A DNA stretch of 64,000 nucleotides, taken from Nitratireductor sp. GTDB taxonomy: Bacteria; Pseudomonadota; Alphaproteobacteria; Rhizobiales; Rhizobiaceae. The stretch covers positions 728,780-792,779 of the forward strand of contig NZ_CP051236.1 of the NCBI RefSeq assembly GCF_017794765.1. Reading direction: 5' to 3'. The notes beneath the pieces were generated by a model. The model made no database searches. It saw only the letters and a list, made by a program, of their open reading frames with translations, and was not told the DNA's origin. This document shows, piece by piece, positions 46,179 to 56,860 of this stretch. Position 1 is the stretch's first letter. Each line of letters starts with the position of its first letter. Both the position numbers and the translations under genes were made by a program.

Positions 46179-47707
46179 TCCGCCGCCTCCTTTTCCTCGA
46201 CGCCGGCCATGAGCAGGCCAAGCTCGCCTTCGCTGGCTTCGGGCCCGCGCTCGCCCACTACGCGGCCGGCGAACATGACCAGGATGCGGTCGGAGAGCGA
46301 GCGGATTTCATCGAGCTCCACCGAGACCAGAAGCACCGCCTTGCCCTGATCGCGCATGTCGATCAGCCGTTTGTGGATGAACTCGATGGCGCCCACATCA
46401 ACGCCGCGCGTCGGCTGGCCGACGATCAGCACCTTGGGGTCCTGCTCCATCTCGCGCGCCAGCACAATCTTCTGCTGGTTGCCGCCGGAGAAGTTCGCCG
46501 TCTTCAGCCGGCAATCCGGCGGGCGAATGTCGTATTTCTCGATCTTCTCGCGCGCATCGGCGCGGATCGCCTCGATGTTGAGGAAGGGGCCGTTCAGATA
46601 TTTCGCCTGCCGATGATAGCCGAGCATGGCGTTCTCGTTTTCCTCAAAGGGCAGAACGAGACCCACATGATGCCGGTCTTCGGGCACATGGGCCATGCCG
46701 CGCGCGCGCAGGTCTGCGGGGTCTGCAGCGCCCGTCAGGTCCACCGGCTCGCCACCCAGCGTCACCGTGCCGGAAACGGCCCTGCGCACGCCGGTGATGG
46801 CATCGAGAAGCTGCGATTGCCCATTGCCCGCCACGCCGGCAATGCCGACGATCTCGCCCGCGCGCACATCGAGCGACACATTGTCGACCATGGTGACGCC
46901 GCGCGAATCCTTCACGGTCAGATTGCGCACCGAAAGCAGCACCTCGCCGGGCTTCGCCTCGCCCTTTTCCACCTGAAGCAGCACGCGCCTGCCGACCATC
47001 AGTTCGGCCAGCTCTTCCACGCTGGTCTCGGCGGTCCTGCGGGTTGCCACCATCGTGCCCTGCCGCATGACCGAGACATTGTCGGTGATCGCCATGATCT
47101 CGCGCAGCTTGTGGGTGATGAGGATGATGGTTTTCCCCTCTTCCTTGAGCTGTTCGAGAATGCGGAACAAATGGTCCGCCTCTGCCGGCGTCAGAACGCC
47201 GGTCGGCTCGTCGAGGATGAGGATGTCGGCGCCGCGATAGAGCGCCTTGAGGATCTCCACCCGCTGCTGCAGGCCCACCGGCAGATCCTCGATGATGGAG
47301 TCGGGGTCCACCTCCAGCCCATAGTCGCGCTCCAGCCGCTCCAGCTCCGAACGCGCCCTGGCGATGGAGGTGTTGAGCAGCGCCTCGCCTTCCGCCCCCA
47401 GGATCACGTTTTCCAGCACGGAAAAATTCTGCACCAGCATGAAGTGCTGATGCACCATGCCGATACCCAGCGCGATGGCGTCGCTCGGCGTGTTGATCGC
47501 GGCCTTTTTGCCGCCCACATGGATCCGCCCGCGATCGGCCTGGTAGAAGCCATAGAGGATCGACATCAGAGTCGATTTTCCGGCCCCGTTTTCGCCGATA
47601 ACGCCGTGGATTGTCCCGGCCTCGATTTTCAGATCGATGTTGCGGTTTGCATGAACCGCGCCAAAGCTCTTGCTGATGCCCTTGAGCTCGATTGCCGTTT
47701 CAGCCAT
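46175..47707 (-). CDS. Nucleoside ABC transporter ATP-binding protein (double domain)
   Basis: A 510-residue ATPase with two nucleotide-binding domains. Domain 1 has Walker [10 protein letters not shown], signature-like [15 protein letters not shown] and Walker [14 protein letters not shown]. Domain 2 has a degenerate Walker A ([14 protein letters not shown]), the signature [14 protein letters not shown] and [13 protein letters not shown]. This asymmetry is normal for the BmpA/sugar-type family. It is the first gene of the operon; the expected BMP-family binding protein is not adjacent. Confidence 0.93.
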   Translation of the reverse strand: MAETAIELKGISKSFGAVHANRNIDLKIEAGTIHGVIGENGAGKSTLMSILYGFYQADRGRIHVGGKKAAINTPSDAIALGIGMVHQHFMLVQNFSVLENVILGAEGEALLNTSIARARSELERLERDYGLEVDPDSIIEDLPVGLQQRVEILKALYRGADILILDEPTGVLTPAEADHLFRILEQLKEEGKTIILITHKLREIMAITDNVSVMRQGTMVATRRTAETSVEELAELMVGRRVLLQVEKGEAKPGEVLLSVRNLTVKDSRGVTMVDNVSLDVRAGEIVGIAGVAGNGQSQLLDAITGVRRAVSGTVTLGGEPVDLTGAADPADLRARGMAHVPEDRHHVGLVLPFEENENAMLGYHRQAKYLNGPFLNIEAIRADAREKIEKYDIRPPDCRLKTANFSGGNQQKIVLAREMEQDPKVLIVGQPTRGVDVGAIEFIHKRLIDMRDQGKAVLLVSVELDEIRSLSDRILVMFAGRVVGERGPEASEGELGLLMAGVEEKEAAE

Positions 47708-47901
47708 CGGCGGCCCGCTTCCCCGTTTTTATCGTTTGGTCAAATTCCTATCACGCGGGCCCGCCGCCTGCCAACCGGTGCGGGAAGACAAGGCGCAGGG
47801 CAGTCCGGGCGAAAGGCACCTCAGGCACTCTCGACAAATCAGGCCTTGCTTGTCAATTTCCGCAGGCGAGAATGCACCGAAACCGCAGAAAGAAGCGCGC
47901 C

Positions 47902-48105
47902 ATGAGCGAAGACCGCATCACGAAGCTGGAAATCCTGGCCGCCGAGCAGGAAAAGACCATCGAAGAGCTTTCCGCCGAGCTGACGCGCCAGTGGCGCGAG
48001 ACGGAAGCGCTGAAGAAGAAGCTCGAACGGCTCTCGGAGCGCTTCATGGAGCTGGAGGAGCAGACGGCGGGCGATGTGCCCGTGACCAAGCCGCCGCATT
48101 GGTGA
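47902..48105 (+). CDS. slyX: SlyX family protein
   Basis: A 67-residue coiled-coil protein: MSEDRITKLEILAAEQEKTIEELSAEL and LERLSERFMELEEQ, ending in the conserved PPHW tail. Function is unknown despite wide conservation. The reading frame is open upstream to 47692, but the ATG at 47902 gives the family N-terminus. Divergent from the nucleoside ABC operon; the gap of 194 bases holds no other feature I can support. Confidence 0.88.
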   Translation: MSEDRITKLEILAAEQEKTIEELSAELTRQWRETEALKKKLERLSERFMELEEQTAGDVPVTKPPHW

Positions 48106-48304
48106 GAGGGCCGGGGATAAAGGTGCGTCGCGGGCCACCGTGCCCGCTTTCGAGCTCATAGCGCCCGATTTCGCAGGATGCACGAATGTCAGACTTCATT
48201 GGTGCGGCCCGCGATTTCCAGAGGATCACCCGAAATTTTGTCGCCGCCCTGATTCAGACTCCTTGACCGGAGGCAAGCGTATCCAAGCCGCCGTTTTGCC
48301 GCAT

Positions 48305-48805
48305 CTAAGTCCCTCGGACAGCTCCGGTTTCAGCAAGCCAGGTTTGTGTCGCTTCGTTGACGCCCGGGACAGGTTCGGCGGTTGCTGACTGTCTCAGTTC
48401 CGCAAGGCTGGTTTCCGCAAGGACCCGCCGCCACTCCGCTTCAGCCTTGCGCATCACCCTCGCGATGTTGCAGGGCGCACGATAGTGCCTCGAAGCCGCA
48501 GCACAGGGGCCTTTCTGGCGAATTTCGGTACACCGGAAGAGAACCTGATGGTCCTCCAAGGCCATGACGATCTGAAGAAGTGAAACATCTTCGGCTGGCT
48601 TTCCCATAGCCAGCCCACCTGACCGCCCCTCGGTCGACTGCACGATCCCTGCCGCGACGAGTTTCTGCATAGCCTTCGAAAAATAGCTTGGTTTGATCCC
48701 GTGATATTCCGCCAAAGCGCGCGCCGGAATGCGCGCGCCATCGGGCAACATCGCCAATGCAAGACAAGCGTGAAGTCCCCACTCGACAGTTTCCGACAGC
48801 TGCAT
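48305..48805 (-). CDS. Rrf2-family regulator with three cysteines
   Basis: A 166-residue winged-helix regulator (LSETVEWGLHACLALAMLPDGARIPARALAEYHGIKPSYFSKAMQKLVAAGIVQSTEGRSGG). Three cysteines, Cys92, Cys101 and Cys112, sit where NsrR and IscR hold an iron-sulfur cluster, so it may sense NO, redox state or iron. Start at the ATG at 48805. It is 58 bases from the divergent GyrI-like gene, which is probably its target. Confidence 0.87.
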   Translation of the reverse strand: MQLSETVEWGLHACLALAMLPDGARIPARALAEYHGIKPSYFSKAMQKLVAAGIVQSTEGRSGGLAMGKPAEDVSLLQIVMALEDHQVLFRCTEIRQKGPCAAASRHYRAPCNIARVMRKAEAEWRRVLAETSLAELRQSATAEPVPGVNEATQTWLAETGAVRGT

Positions 48806-48863
48806 TACAAACTCCGATAGTAAATATCCTAGTTTAACATCTGCGCGATGAAAGGAAAGCGTA

Positions 48864-49301
48864 ATGTCTGATTTGCAAGAGGAAGAAGGCTTCTGTGTTG
48901 TCGGCGTGTCGGAGGTGGTCCGAAATGATGATCCGGCAGGGATTGGTGCTCTTTGGGAGGCTTTCCATTCGGACGATGTTCGCACGAAGGTCGGCGCTGA
49001 AGCGTCCAAAGAAGTCTACTGCGTTTATCACGACTACGAAGGTGGCTTTATGGACCCGTACCGCATGACAATCGGCTATCGTGCGCCGTCAGCAAACGTG
49101 CCCGAAGGCCTTCATCGCGCTGAAGTTCCCAGGCAGTCCGTGCTTGTTTACGATGTAAAAGGTCCGCAGCCGCAATCCTTGATCACTCAGTGGCAAAACA
49201 TATGGAATGGCGCTCTCAACCGATCATATCTCGCAGACTACGATGTATATGATGCCGACGACCCCGAAGCCGTCAAAGTAAGAGTTGGTGTCCGTTCATG
49301 A
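48864..49301 (+). CDS. GyrI-like small-molecule-binding domain protein
   Basis: A 145-residue stand-alone effector-binding domain (SOUL/GyrI superfamily): FCVVGVSEVVRNDDPAGIGALWEAF at the start, VYCVYHDYEGGFMDPYRMTIGYR in the middle, and VLVYDVKGPQPQSLITQWQNIWNG. GyrI-like domains bind small hydrophobic or cationic ligands. GAAAGGAAAG precedes the ATG. Divergent from an Rrf2 gene, a pairing seen in other proteobacteria. Confidence 0.8.
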   Translation: MSDLQEEEGFCVVGVSEVVRNDDPAGIGALWEAFHSDDVRTKVGAEASKEVYCVYHDYEGGFMDPYRMTIGYRAPSANVPEGLHRAEVPRQSVLVYDVKGPQPQSLITQWQNIWNGALNRSYLADYDVYDADDPEAVKVRVGVRS

Positions 49302-49510
49302 TAAGGTTAACCGAGGAAGCAGCCATTCGCGCAGTCGCAACGAAAGCTCACTTTGTCCGCATAGCTGTCGGATAACTGTTATCATGCGTTCGGTCGATTT
49401 TTGCCGCGAACCAGACATGCCGTCTGGTCAGGAAAGCGACAGCTTCCAGAATTTTCAAGAACACGTCCGACTACGTGACCAAGGCCAAGTAAATCTCTCC
49501 CCCATCATCA

Positions 49511-49544
49511 AAAAACCCCACCGGATCGCTCCGGCGGGGTTTTT
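49511..49544. terminator. Strong bidirectional terminator at the 3' end of rpsA
   Basis: AAAAACCCC and GGGGTTTTT arms around a CCGGA/TCCGG stem with one A-C mismatch and a TCGC loop (49511-49544). It has A-runs and T-runs on both sides, so it should work for rpsA and for any transcript from the GyrI-like side. The remaining part of the 270-base gap after the GyrI-like gene shows no gene. Confidence 0.9.
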
Positions 49545-49571
49545 CATTTTCGTTCAATAAAGCCCAGAGGC

Positions 49572-51278
49572 TTATTCGTCGTCGCCGCCCTTGTTCTTCA
49601 GGGCCGCGCCGAGGATGTCGCCGAGGGAGGCGCCGGAGTCGGTGGAACCGAACTGTGCGACAGCTTCCTTCTCTTCCGCGATCTCCAGAGCCTTGATCGA
49701 GACGCTGATGCGGCGGGTCTTCTTGTCGAAGACGGTGACGCGGGCGTCCACCTTCTGGCCGACGGAGAAGCGCTCGGGGCGCTGCTCGGCACGGTCACGC
49801 GACAGGTCGGAGCGCTTGATGAAGCTTTCGACATCGTGATCGACCAGGCGAACCTCGAGGCCACCGTCCTTCACGTCGGTCACTTCACAGGTCACCACGG
49901 CACCCTTGCGCAGCTCGCCGGAAGCAGCCGCTTCACCGATCGCGTCATGGCCAAGCTGCTTGATGCCGAGCGAGATGCGCTCTTTCTCGACGTCCACGTC
50001 GAGAACCTGCGCCTTCACCATGTCGCCACGGTTGTACTCCTCGATCACCTGCTCGCCCGGACGGTTCCAGTCGAGATCGGAGAGGTGAACCATACCGTCC
50101 ACATCGCCATCGAGACCGATGAACAGGCCGAACTCGGTCTTGTTCTTGACCTCGCCCTCGACAACGGAGCCGACGGTGTGATTGCGGGCAAATGCCTCCC
50201 ACGGATTCTCGAGCGTCTGCTTGAGGCCGAGCGAGATGCGGCGCTTGACCGGATCCACTTCCAGCACCACCACTTCGACTTCCTGCGTGGTGGACAGGAT
50301 CTTGCCCGGATGAACGTTCTTCTTCGTCCAGGACATTTCCGAAACGTGGATCAGGCCTTCGATGCCCGGCTCCAGCTCCACGAATGCACCGTAGTCGGTG
50401 ATGTTGGTGACGCGACCCAGAACCTTCTTGCCAAGCGGGTACTTGCCGCCGATGCCGTCCCAAGGATCGGCCTCGAGCTGCTTCATGCCCAGCGAGATGC
50501 GGTGGGTTTCCTGGTTGATGCGGATGATCTGCACCTTGACCGTCTGACCGATGTTGAGGATCTCGGTCGGATGGTTGACACGGCGCCATGCCATGTCGGT
50601 CACGTGCAGCAGGCCGTCGATGCCGCCCAGGTCCACGAACGCACCGTAATCGGTGATGTTCTTGACCACGCCTTCGACCACCTGACCCTCTTCGAGGTTC
50701 TGGACGATCTCGGAGCGCTGCTCGGCGCGGCTCTCTTCGAGAACCGTGCGGCGGGACACGACGATGTTGCCGCGGCGCTTGTCCATCTTGAGGATTTCAA
50801 AGGGCTGCGGGGTGTGCATGAGCGGGGTGACGTCACGGATCGGACGAATGTCGACCTGCGAACGCGGCAGGAAGGCCACGGCGCCGTCCAGATCGACGGT
50901 GAAGCCGCCCTTGACCTGGTTGAAGATGAAGCCCTCGACGCGCTCGCCGGCGTTGAACTTTGCTTCCAGCTTGACCCAGCTTTCCTCGCGGCGTGCCTTC
51001 TCGCGGCTCAGCATGGCTTCGCCAAGCGCGTTTTCGATGCGCTCGACATAGACTTCGACTTCGTCGCCGACCTTGAGATCGGTTTCCTTGCCCTTCGCGC
51101 CGAATTCCTTGAGCGGCACGCGGCCCTCGACCTTCAGGCCGACATCGACGATCGCCATGTCTTTCTCGATGGCGGTGACGATGCCCTTTACGACGGAGCC
51201 TTCTGCGGCGTCGCGTTCGGTGAAGGATTCTGCGAGAAGGCTCGCGAAATCATCGCGAGACGGATTGAGTTCTGACAT
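49572..51278 (-). CDS. rpsA: 30S ribosomal protein S1
   Basis: A 568-residue protein with six S1 RNA-binding repeats, easily seen from the repeated G-x-V-x-N-I-T-D-Y-G-A-F-V-x-L/I pattern (for example KNITDYGAFVDLGG and TNITDYGAFVELEPG). It helps the ribosome bind mRNA leaders. The ATG at 51278 follows AGGAG. It is downstream of cmk in the usual aroA-cmk-rpsA order, with a strong terminator after the stop. Confidence 0.97.
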   Translation of the reverse strand: MSELNPSRDDFASLLAESFTERDAAEGSVVKGIVTAIEKDMAIVDVGLKVEGRVPLKEFGAKGKETDLKVGDEVEVYVERIENALGEAMLSREKARREESWVKLEAKFNAGERVEGFIFNQVKGGFTVDLDGAVAFLPRSQVDIRPIRDVTPLMHTPQPFEILKMDKRRGNIVVSRRTVLEESRAEQRSEIVQNLEEGQVVEGVVKNITDYGAFVDLGGIDGLLHVTDMAWRRVNHPTEILNIGQTVKVQIIRINQETHRISLGMKQLEADPWDGIGGKYPLGKKVLGRVTNITDYGAFVELEPGIEGLIHVSEMSWTKKNVHPGKILSTTQEVEVVVLEVDPVKRRISLGLKQTLENPWEAFARNHTVGSVVEGEVKNKTEFGLFIGLDGDVDGMVHLSDLDWNRPGEQVIEEYNRGDMVKAQVLDVDVEKERISLGIKQLGHDAIGEAAASGELRKGAVVTCEVTDVKDGGLEVRLVDHDVESFIKRSDLSRDRAEQRPERFSVGQKVDARVTVFDKKTRRISVSIKALEIAEEKEAVAQFGSTDSGASLGDILGAALKNKGGDDE

Positions 51279-51440
51279 TGATGCTCCTGAAAAGCCCCTG
51301 TCTTTCAAGCGGGGCCAAGCGCCGGTGGTTCGTGTTGCGTTTGTCCGTTCATGCATCCGAGCGGATCGCTCTCAAGGCCGCGTGAAGCGGCAGATCCGGC
51401 GCAAAGAATGCGTGGCAGACGGTTCTTTCAGTTCTGACTT

Positions 51441-52091
51441 TCAGTCTTCGCTCCGGGCTGCCAGTCTGGCATTCACCAGTTTGCAGGCCGCCTGGAACGC
51501 CGTCTCTATATCCATTTCGCTCGTATCGAGCAAGTGCGCATCGTCCGCCGGCCTTAACGGACTGTCCTTTCGGCCCATGTCGCGGGCGTCGCGCCGCTCG
51601 ATATCGGCGAGGATTTGCACATAGTCGGCGCTGCCGCCACCGTCCATGATTTCGCGCCAGCGGCGCGTGGCGCGCACCTCGGCGCTTGCGATCACATAAA
51701 GCTTCACATCGGCGTTGGGGCACACCACCGTGCCGATGTCGCGCCCATCCAGCACCGCGCCGGGCGGGGCGCCCGCAAAGTCGCGCTGCTTCTCGACGAG
51801 CGCGCTGCGCACCGATGGCATCACTGCCACTTTCGAGGCAGCTTCGCCGATGCCGTGTTCGGAAAGTACGGTCCGGTCGAGTGAGCCGAGATCGAGCGCG
51901 CGGGCGGCCTTTTCGGCAATCGCCTCGTCGTCGAGCGGCTCGCCGGCCTCCATCAGCGCGCGAGCGACACCGCGATAGGTGAGGCCGGTGTCGAGATGGC
52001 GCAGGCCGTAATGCTCGGCCAGCCGGCGCGCGAGCGTGCCCTTTCCGGAGGCGGCGGGCCCGTCGATGGCAATCGTGAGTCTGTCGCTCAT
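51441..52091 (-). CDS. cmk: Cytidylate kinase
   Basis: A 216-residue kinase phosphorylating CMP and dCMP. The P-loop is [17 protein letters not shown] near the N-terminus; [11 protein letters not shown] and [22 protein letters not shown] are the other conserved blocks, and [16 protein letters not shown] is the lid. The ATG at 52091 is 4 bases after the SDR stop; the longer open frame overlaps that gene. Part of aroA-SDR-cmk-rpsA. Confidence 0.96.
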   Translation of the reverse strand: MSDRLTIAIDGPAASGKGTLARRLAEHYGLRHLDTGLTYRGVARALMEAGEPLDDEAIAEKAARALDLGSLDRTVLSEHGIGEAASKVAVMPSVRSALVEKQRDFAGAPPGAVLDGRDIGTVVCPNADVKLYVIASAEVRATRRWREIMDGGGSADYVQILADIERRDARDMGRKDSPLRPADDAHLLDTSEMDIETAFQAACKLVNARLAARSED

Positions 52092-52095
52092 GCCG

Positions 52096-52800
52096 TCAGA
52101 CCGACCGTGTGATGCCGCCATCGATGCGGATGTTCTGGCCGGTGATGTAGCTGGATTTCTCGTCGGCAAGGAAGGCGATGAGTTCGGCAACTTCGTCCAC
52201 CGTGCCATAGCGGCCCATGGGAATGCGCGCGCGGCGGTCTTCCTTTTCCGGCAGGGAATCGATGAAGCCCGGCAGCACATTGTTCATGCGCAGGCCCTCG
52301 GCTGCGTATTTGTCGCAGAAAAGCTTGGTGAAGGCGGCGAGCCCGGCGCGGAACACGCCGGATGTCGGAAAGGCTGCTTCCGGCTCGAAGGTGGCATAGG
52401 TGGAGATGTTGACGATCGCGCCCGATTTCTGCGTCTGCATGATTGGCGTGACAAGCCGCGTCGCGCGCACAACATTGAGCAGGTAGACCTCCATGCCCTG
52501 GTGCCAGTCCGCGTCGGACATGTCGAGCACATCGCCCTTCGGCCCGTGGCCGGCGCCATTCACCAGCGCGTCGATGCGACCGAACCGCTCCATCGTTGCG
52601 TCGGTGAAGCGCTTGAGATCGTCCGGGGAGAGGTTTGAGCCGGTGAAACCCAGCCCACCGAGTTCTCTCCCGAGCGTTTCGCCCTTTCCGGACGATGACA
52701 TGACTGCGACCTCGAAGCCGTTTTCTGACAGTTTGCGGACTGCCGCGGCACCCATGCCGCTGCCGCCGCCAATGATCATGGCTACCTTTAGTCCGGTCAT
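52096..52800 (-). CDS. SDR-family protein with substituted catalytic residues
   Basis: A 234-residue short-chain dehydrogenase fold. The Rossmann glycines (GGGSGMG, 11-17), NGAG (81-84) and the C-terminal [35 protein letters not shown] are intact. By hand alignment the catalytic Y-x3-K is replaced by Ser147 and Arg151 (SGVFR), while Ser133 remains. It may be a non-catalytic or atypical member. It sits between aroA (27 bases upstream) and cmk (4 bases downstream) in one operon. Confidence 0.85.
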   Translation of the reverse strand: MTGLKVAMIIGGGSGMGAAAVRKLSENGFEVAVMSSSGKGETLGRELGGLGFTGSNLSPDDLKRFTDATMERFGRIDALVNGAGHGPKGDVLDMSDADWHQGMEVYLLNVVRATRLVTPIMQTQKSGAIVNISTYATFEPEAAFPTSGVFRAGLAAFTKLFCDKYAAEGLRMNNVLPGFIDSLPEKEDRRARIPMGRYGTVDEVAELIAFLADEKSSYITGQNIRIDGGITRSV

Positions 52801-52827
52801 TTGCTCTCTCCCATTCCGATCCGGGTA

Positions 52828-54466
<1,639 letters not shown>

Positions 54467-54865
54467 GTGGCTAAACCGGAACTCGGAACAAAACGCGTCT
54501 GCCCGGAAACGGGCCGCAAATTCTATGACCTGAACAAGGACCCGATCGTTTCGCCCTACACGGGTCAGACCTATCCGCGCAGCTTCTTCGAGGCTGGCGG
54601 CGACACCTCCATGGATGAAGAAGAGGAAGTGGAGGAAAAGGAGCTGGATGGCGAGGAGGATGCACCGGAGGTGGTTTCTCTCGAGGATGCTGACGATGAG
54701 ACATCTTCCAGCGACAAGACGGAAATCCCCGATCTCGACGATGAAGACGATGATGTCGACCTCGGCGACGAAGACGATGACACGTTCCTCGATGATGACG
54801 AAGACGACGATGATGATGACGTGAAGGACTTCATCGGCGTCGGCGACGAGGACGAAGAAAGCTGA
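54467..54865 (+). CDS. TIGR02300-family protein with extreme acidic tail
   Basis: A 132-residue protein. The first 45 residues are the conserved TIGR02300 part (KPELGTKRVCPETGRKFYDL, then DPIVSPYTG). From about residue 49 on, the sequence is almost only Asp, Glu and Ser, a long disordered acidic tail. The function is unknown, and the family is almost restricted to alphaproteobacteria. The start is a GTG at 54467, with GAGG upstream. A tRNA-Ala gene follows on the same strand. Confidence 0.9.
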   Translation: MAKPELGTKRVCPETGRKFYDLNKDPIVSPYTGQTYPRSFFEAGGDTSMDEEEEVEEKELDGEEDAPEVVSLEDADDETSSSDKTEIPDLDDEDDDVDLGDEDDDTFLDDDEDDDDDDVKDFIGVGDEDEES

Positions 54866-55040
54866 TTTTTCAGCACGTGCGGGAAGAATGGCTTCGGCCC
54901 CGTGTCAAAAGTGGCGCGGGGGTGCAAATCGGGGCTTGATCTTCCCGCCGGGCGGGTTTAGAAGCCGCCCACACGGTTGGCCCGGCGGGCCTTCCGGACC
55001 TCTTCGCCGGAGACGGCGACCGGCCATATTGCCGGAGTGT

Positions 55041-55116
<76 letters not shown>

Positions 55117-55255
55117 TTTTTCATCTGAAATCTCGACAGATCAATCCTTCCTTTGCGGCACGTTTCCCCGAACCTTGATCCGCAGGGAAAATCAGGCAAT
55201 CGTGCCGGCGGCATCACGCCGCTTGGGGAGCGCCGGTTGAGCTGGATTGGATGTC

Positions 55256-55879
55256 ATGAGTGATCTGATTGTCTGGACGTATGACCAGGTTCCTGAAGGC
55301 CCCCGCGGTTTTGTGCGTGACATAAGGCTGAGATGGGCGTGCGAGGAAGCCGGATTGGCCTACACTGTTCGCACGGTTCCGTTCGACGGCCGCCGGCCCG
55401 AGCACTTTGCGCGTCAGCCCTTCGGTCAGATCCCGTTTCTGACGGATGGTGAGGTCGAACTGTTTGAAAGTGGTGCCTGCCTGCTCCATCTGGCCCGGAA
55501 AAGCGAAAAGCTGATGCCGCGTGATTCAGTCGGCGAAGCCCAGACTCATCAATGGTTGATCGCCGCGCTCAATTCGATCGAGATGGTTTCTGTGCCCTGG
55601 TGGTACCTGGAAGTGACTGGCGCAGAGCAGAATCACCTGACCGGCTGGCTGGAAAGCCGTCTTCAGCATGTGGAAAACGTGCTCGGCGAAAGGGAATGGC
55701 TGGCAGCTGACCGCTTTACCGTTGCAGATATGCTTATGGCTGATGCACTGCGGGTGCCAAGGGTCCGGTCATTTGGCGAGCGTCCGGCGACAGAAGCCTA
55801 TCTGAAGCGAATCTTGGACCGCCCGGCGTTTAAGAAGGCTCATGCAGATCAGATGGCGCATTTCGCAAAGGCTGTCTGA
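55256..55879 (+). CDS. Glutathione S-transferase family protein
   Basis: A 207-residue GST. The thioredoxin-like N-terminal half has RDIRLRWACEEAGLAY, FGQIPFLTDGEVELFESGACLLHLA (cis-Pro and the Glu-Ser glutathione contact). The helical C-terminal half has LTGWLESRLQHVENVLGEREWLAADRFTVADMLMADAL. The ATG at 55256 is preferred over a TTG at 55247. Monocistronic, between the tRNA and the hydroxyproline-type island. Confidence 0.9.
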   Translation: MSDLIVWTYDQVPEGPRGFVRDIRLRWACEEAGLAYTVRTVPFDGRRPEHFARQPFGQIPFLTDGEVELFESGACLLHLARKSEKLMPRDSVGEAQTHQWLIAALNSIEMVSVPWWYLEVTGAEQNHLTGWLESRLQHVENVLGEREWLAADRFTVADMLMADALRVPRVRSFGERPATEAYLKRILDRPAFKKAHADQMAHFAKAV

Positions 55880-55987
55880 GCACTTCGGTTTTGGGGCAGT
55901 GGAGGACAGTACGGGTTTCCCCTCCGCCCTTGACGATCGCACCCTTTCATTCCTAACAGTATTTTTCTTGTACACATGAGGTCAACC

Positions 55988-56692
55988 ATGCCCGAAACCG
56001 CCACGCGCAAACCCGCCGAACGCAAGCGCGGTTCCGGCGTTCAGTTCGTCTACAACGTGCTGCGTGACGAAATCCTCGACCTTGCATTGGCACCAGGAAC
56101 ACCGATCGACGAGATTCAACTGGCGCAGCGTCTTTCCATGTCGCGCACCCCCATCCGCGAAGCGCTTGTTCGGCTCGCTGGCGAGGGGCTGGTCACGACG
56201 CTGCCCAACCGCTCCACCGTGGTTGCAAATATCGACTTCCTGAACCTCCACACGTTCTTTGACGCGCTGACGTTGATGTATCGCGTAACCACACGGCTGG
56301 CCGCGCTCAATCATCAGGCCGACGATCTGGTCACGATTCGTGCGCGGCAGGCAGAGTTCGCCAAGGCGGTCGAGGAACAGGATGCGCTGGCCATGATCGC
56401 CACCAACCGGGAATTCCACGCCGCCATCGCTGCTGCGGCTCGCAACCCCTATTATGAAAGTCTCTTCCTGCGCCTGCTGGACGAGGGACGGCGCCTCCTG
56501 CGGCTTTACTATTCCTCATTCAACGATCAGCTGCCGAAGCGTTATGTGGTGGAGCACGAGGATATGATCGCTGCGATTGAGGCGCGCGATGTGGAAAAGG
56601 CCGATGCACTGGCCAATGAACATGCAGATCAGATCGTCGAGCAGATCCGCAACATGATCGCGCGGGACCATCGCCAGAAGATCGCACTTTAG
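55988..56692 (+). CDS. GntR-family regulator with FCD domain
   Basis: A 234-residue regulator. The winged helix spans about 10-75 (VLRDEILDLALAPGTPIDEIQLAQRLSMSRTPIREALVRLAGEGLVTTLPNRSTVV). The C-terminal FCD helices contain the metal-site histidines (NREFHAAIAAAARNPYY and YVVEHEDMIAAIEARD, NEHADQI). The ATG at 55988 has GAGG 6 bases upstream; another at 55976 is in frame. It precedes the catabolic genes and probably controls them through TGTCGACA or TGCATACA sites. Confidence 0.9.
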   Translation: MPETATRKPAERKRGSGVQFVYNVLRDEILDLALAPGTPIDEIQLAQRLSMSRTPIREALVRLAGEGLVTTLPNRSTVVANIDFLNLHTFFDALTLMYRVTTRLAALNHQADDLVTIRARQAEFAKAVEEQDALAMIATNREFHAAIAAAARNPYYESLFLRLLDEGRRLLRLYYSSFNDQLPKRYVVEHEDMIAAIEARDVEKADALANEHADQIVEQIRNMIARDHRQKIAL

Positions 56693-56752
56693 AAAAGCGC
56701 ATCATTGGCTCCGACCAGTCGTGGAGTGGCAACATCATCAAGTGAAAATTTG

Positions 56753-56769
56753 TGTCGACAAAAAAAATA
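56753..56769. promoter_or_regulatory. Shared 17-nt motif before the DapA-like gene
   Basis: TGTCGACA followed by an A-tract and TA. The identical 17 bases occur inverted at 60697-60713, upstream of the TRAP receptor gene. TGTCGACA is itself a perfect palindrome, the usual form of a GntR/FCD half-site pair. It lies 92 bases before the DapA-like start. Confidence 0.6.
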
Positions 56770-56860
56770 CAACTGTTATTTTGCTCTCGACCCAAACCGG
56801 GAAGCGACGGCCTGTAGAAGCCGCGCGGTGCACAAGATCGGGCATTTGAAGGAGATCGGC

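Noticed and set aside
45126-46349. 407-codon open frame on the plus strand
   Set aside because: Antisense to an ABC permease; very rich in His, Arg, Gln and Glu, as reverse-strand frames of membrane proteins tend to be.
46373-47905. 510-codon open frame on the plus strand
   Set aside because: Antisense to the double ABC ATPase, with a His/Arg-rich composition and no domain.
49285-49560. 91-codon plus-strand frame after the GyrI-like gene
   Set aside because: It overlaps the end of that gene and runs through the rpsA terminator; composition looks random.
49836-51275. 479-codon open frame on the plus strand
   Set aside because: Antisense of rpsA; its apparent internal repeats mirror the S1 repeats.
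54571-54927. Ser-rich 118-codon frame on the minus strand
   Set aside because: The poly-Ser runs are only the reverse reading of Asp/Glu codons in the TIGR02300 tail.
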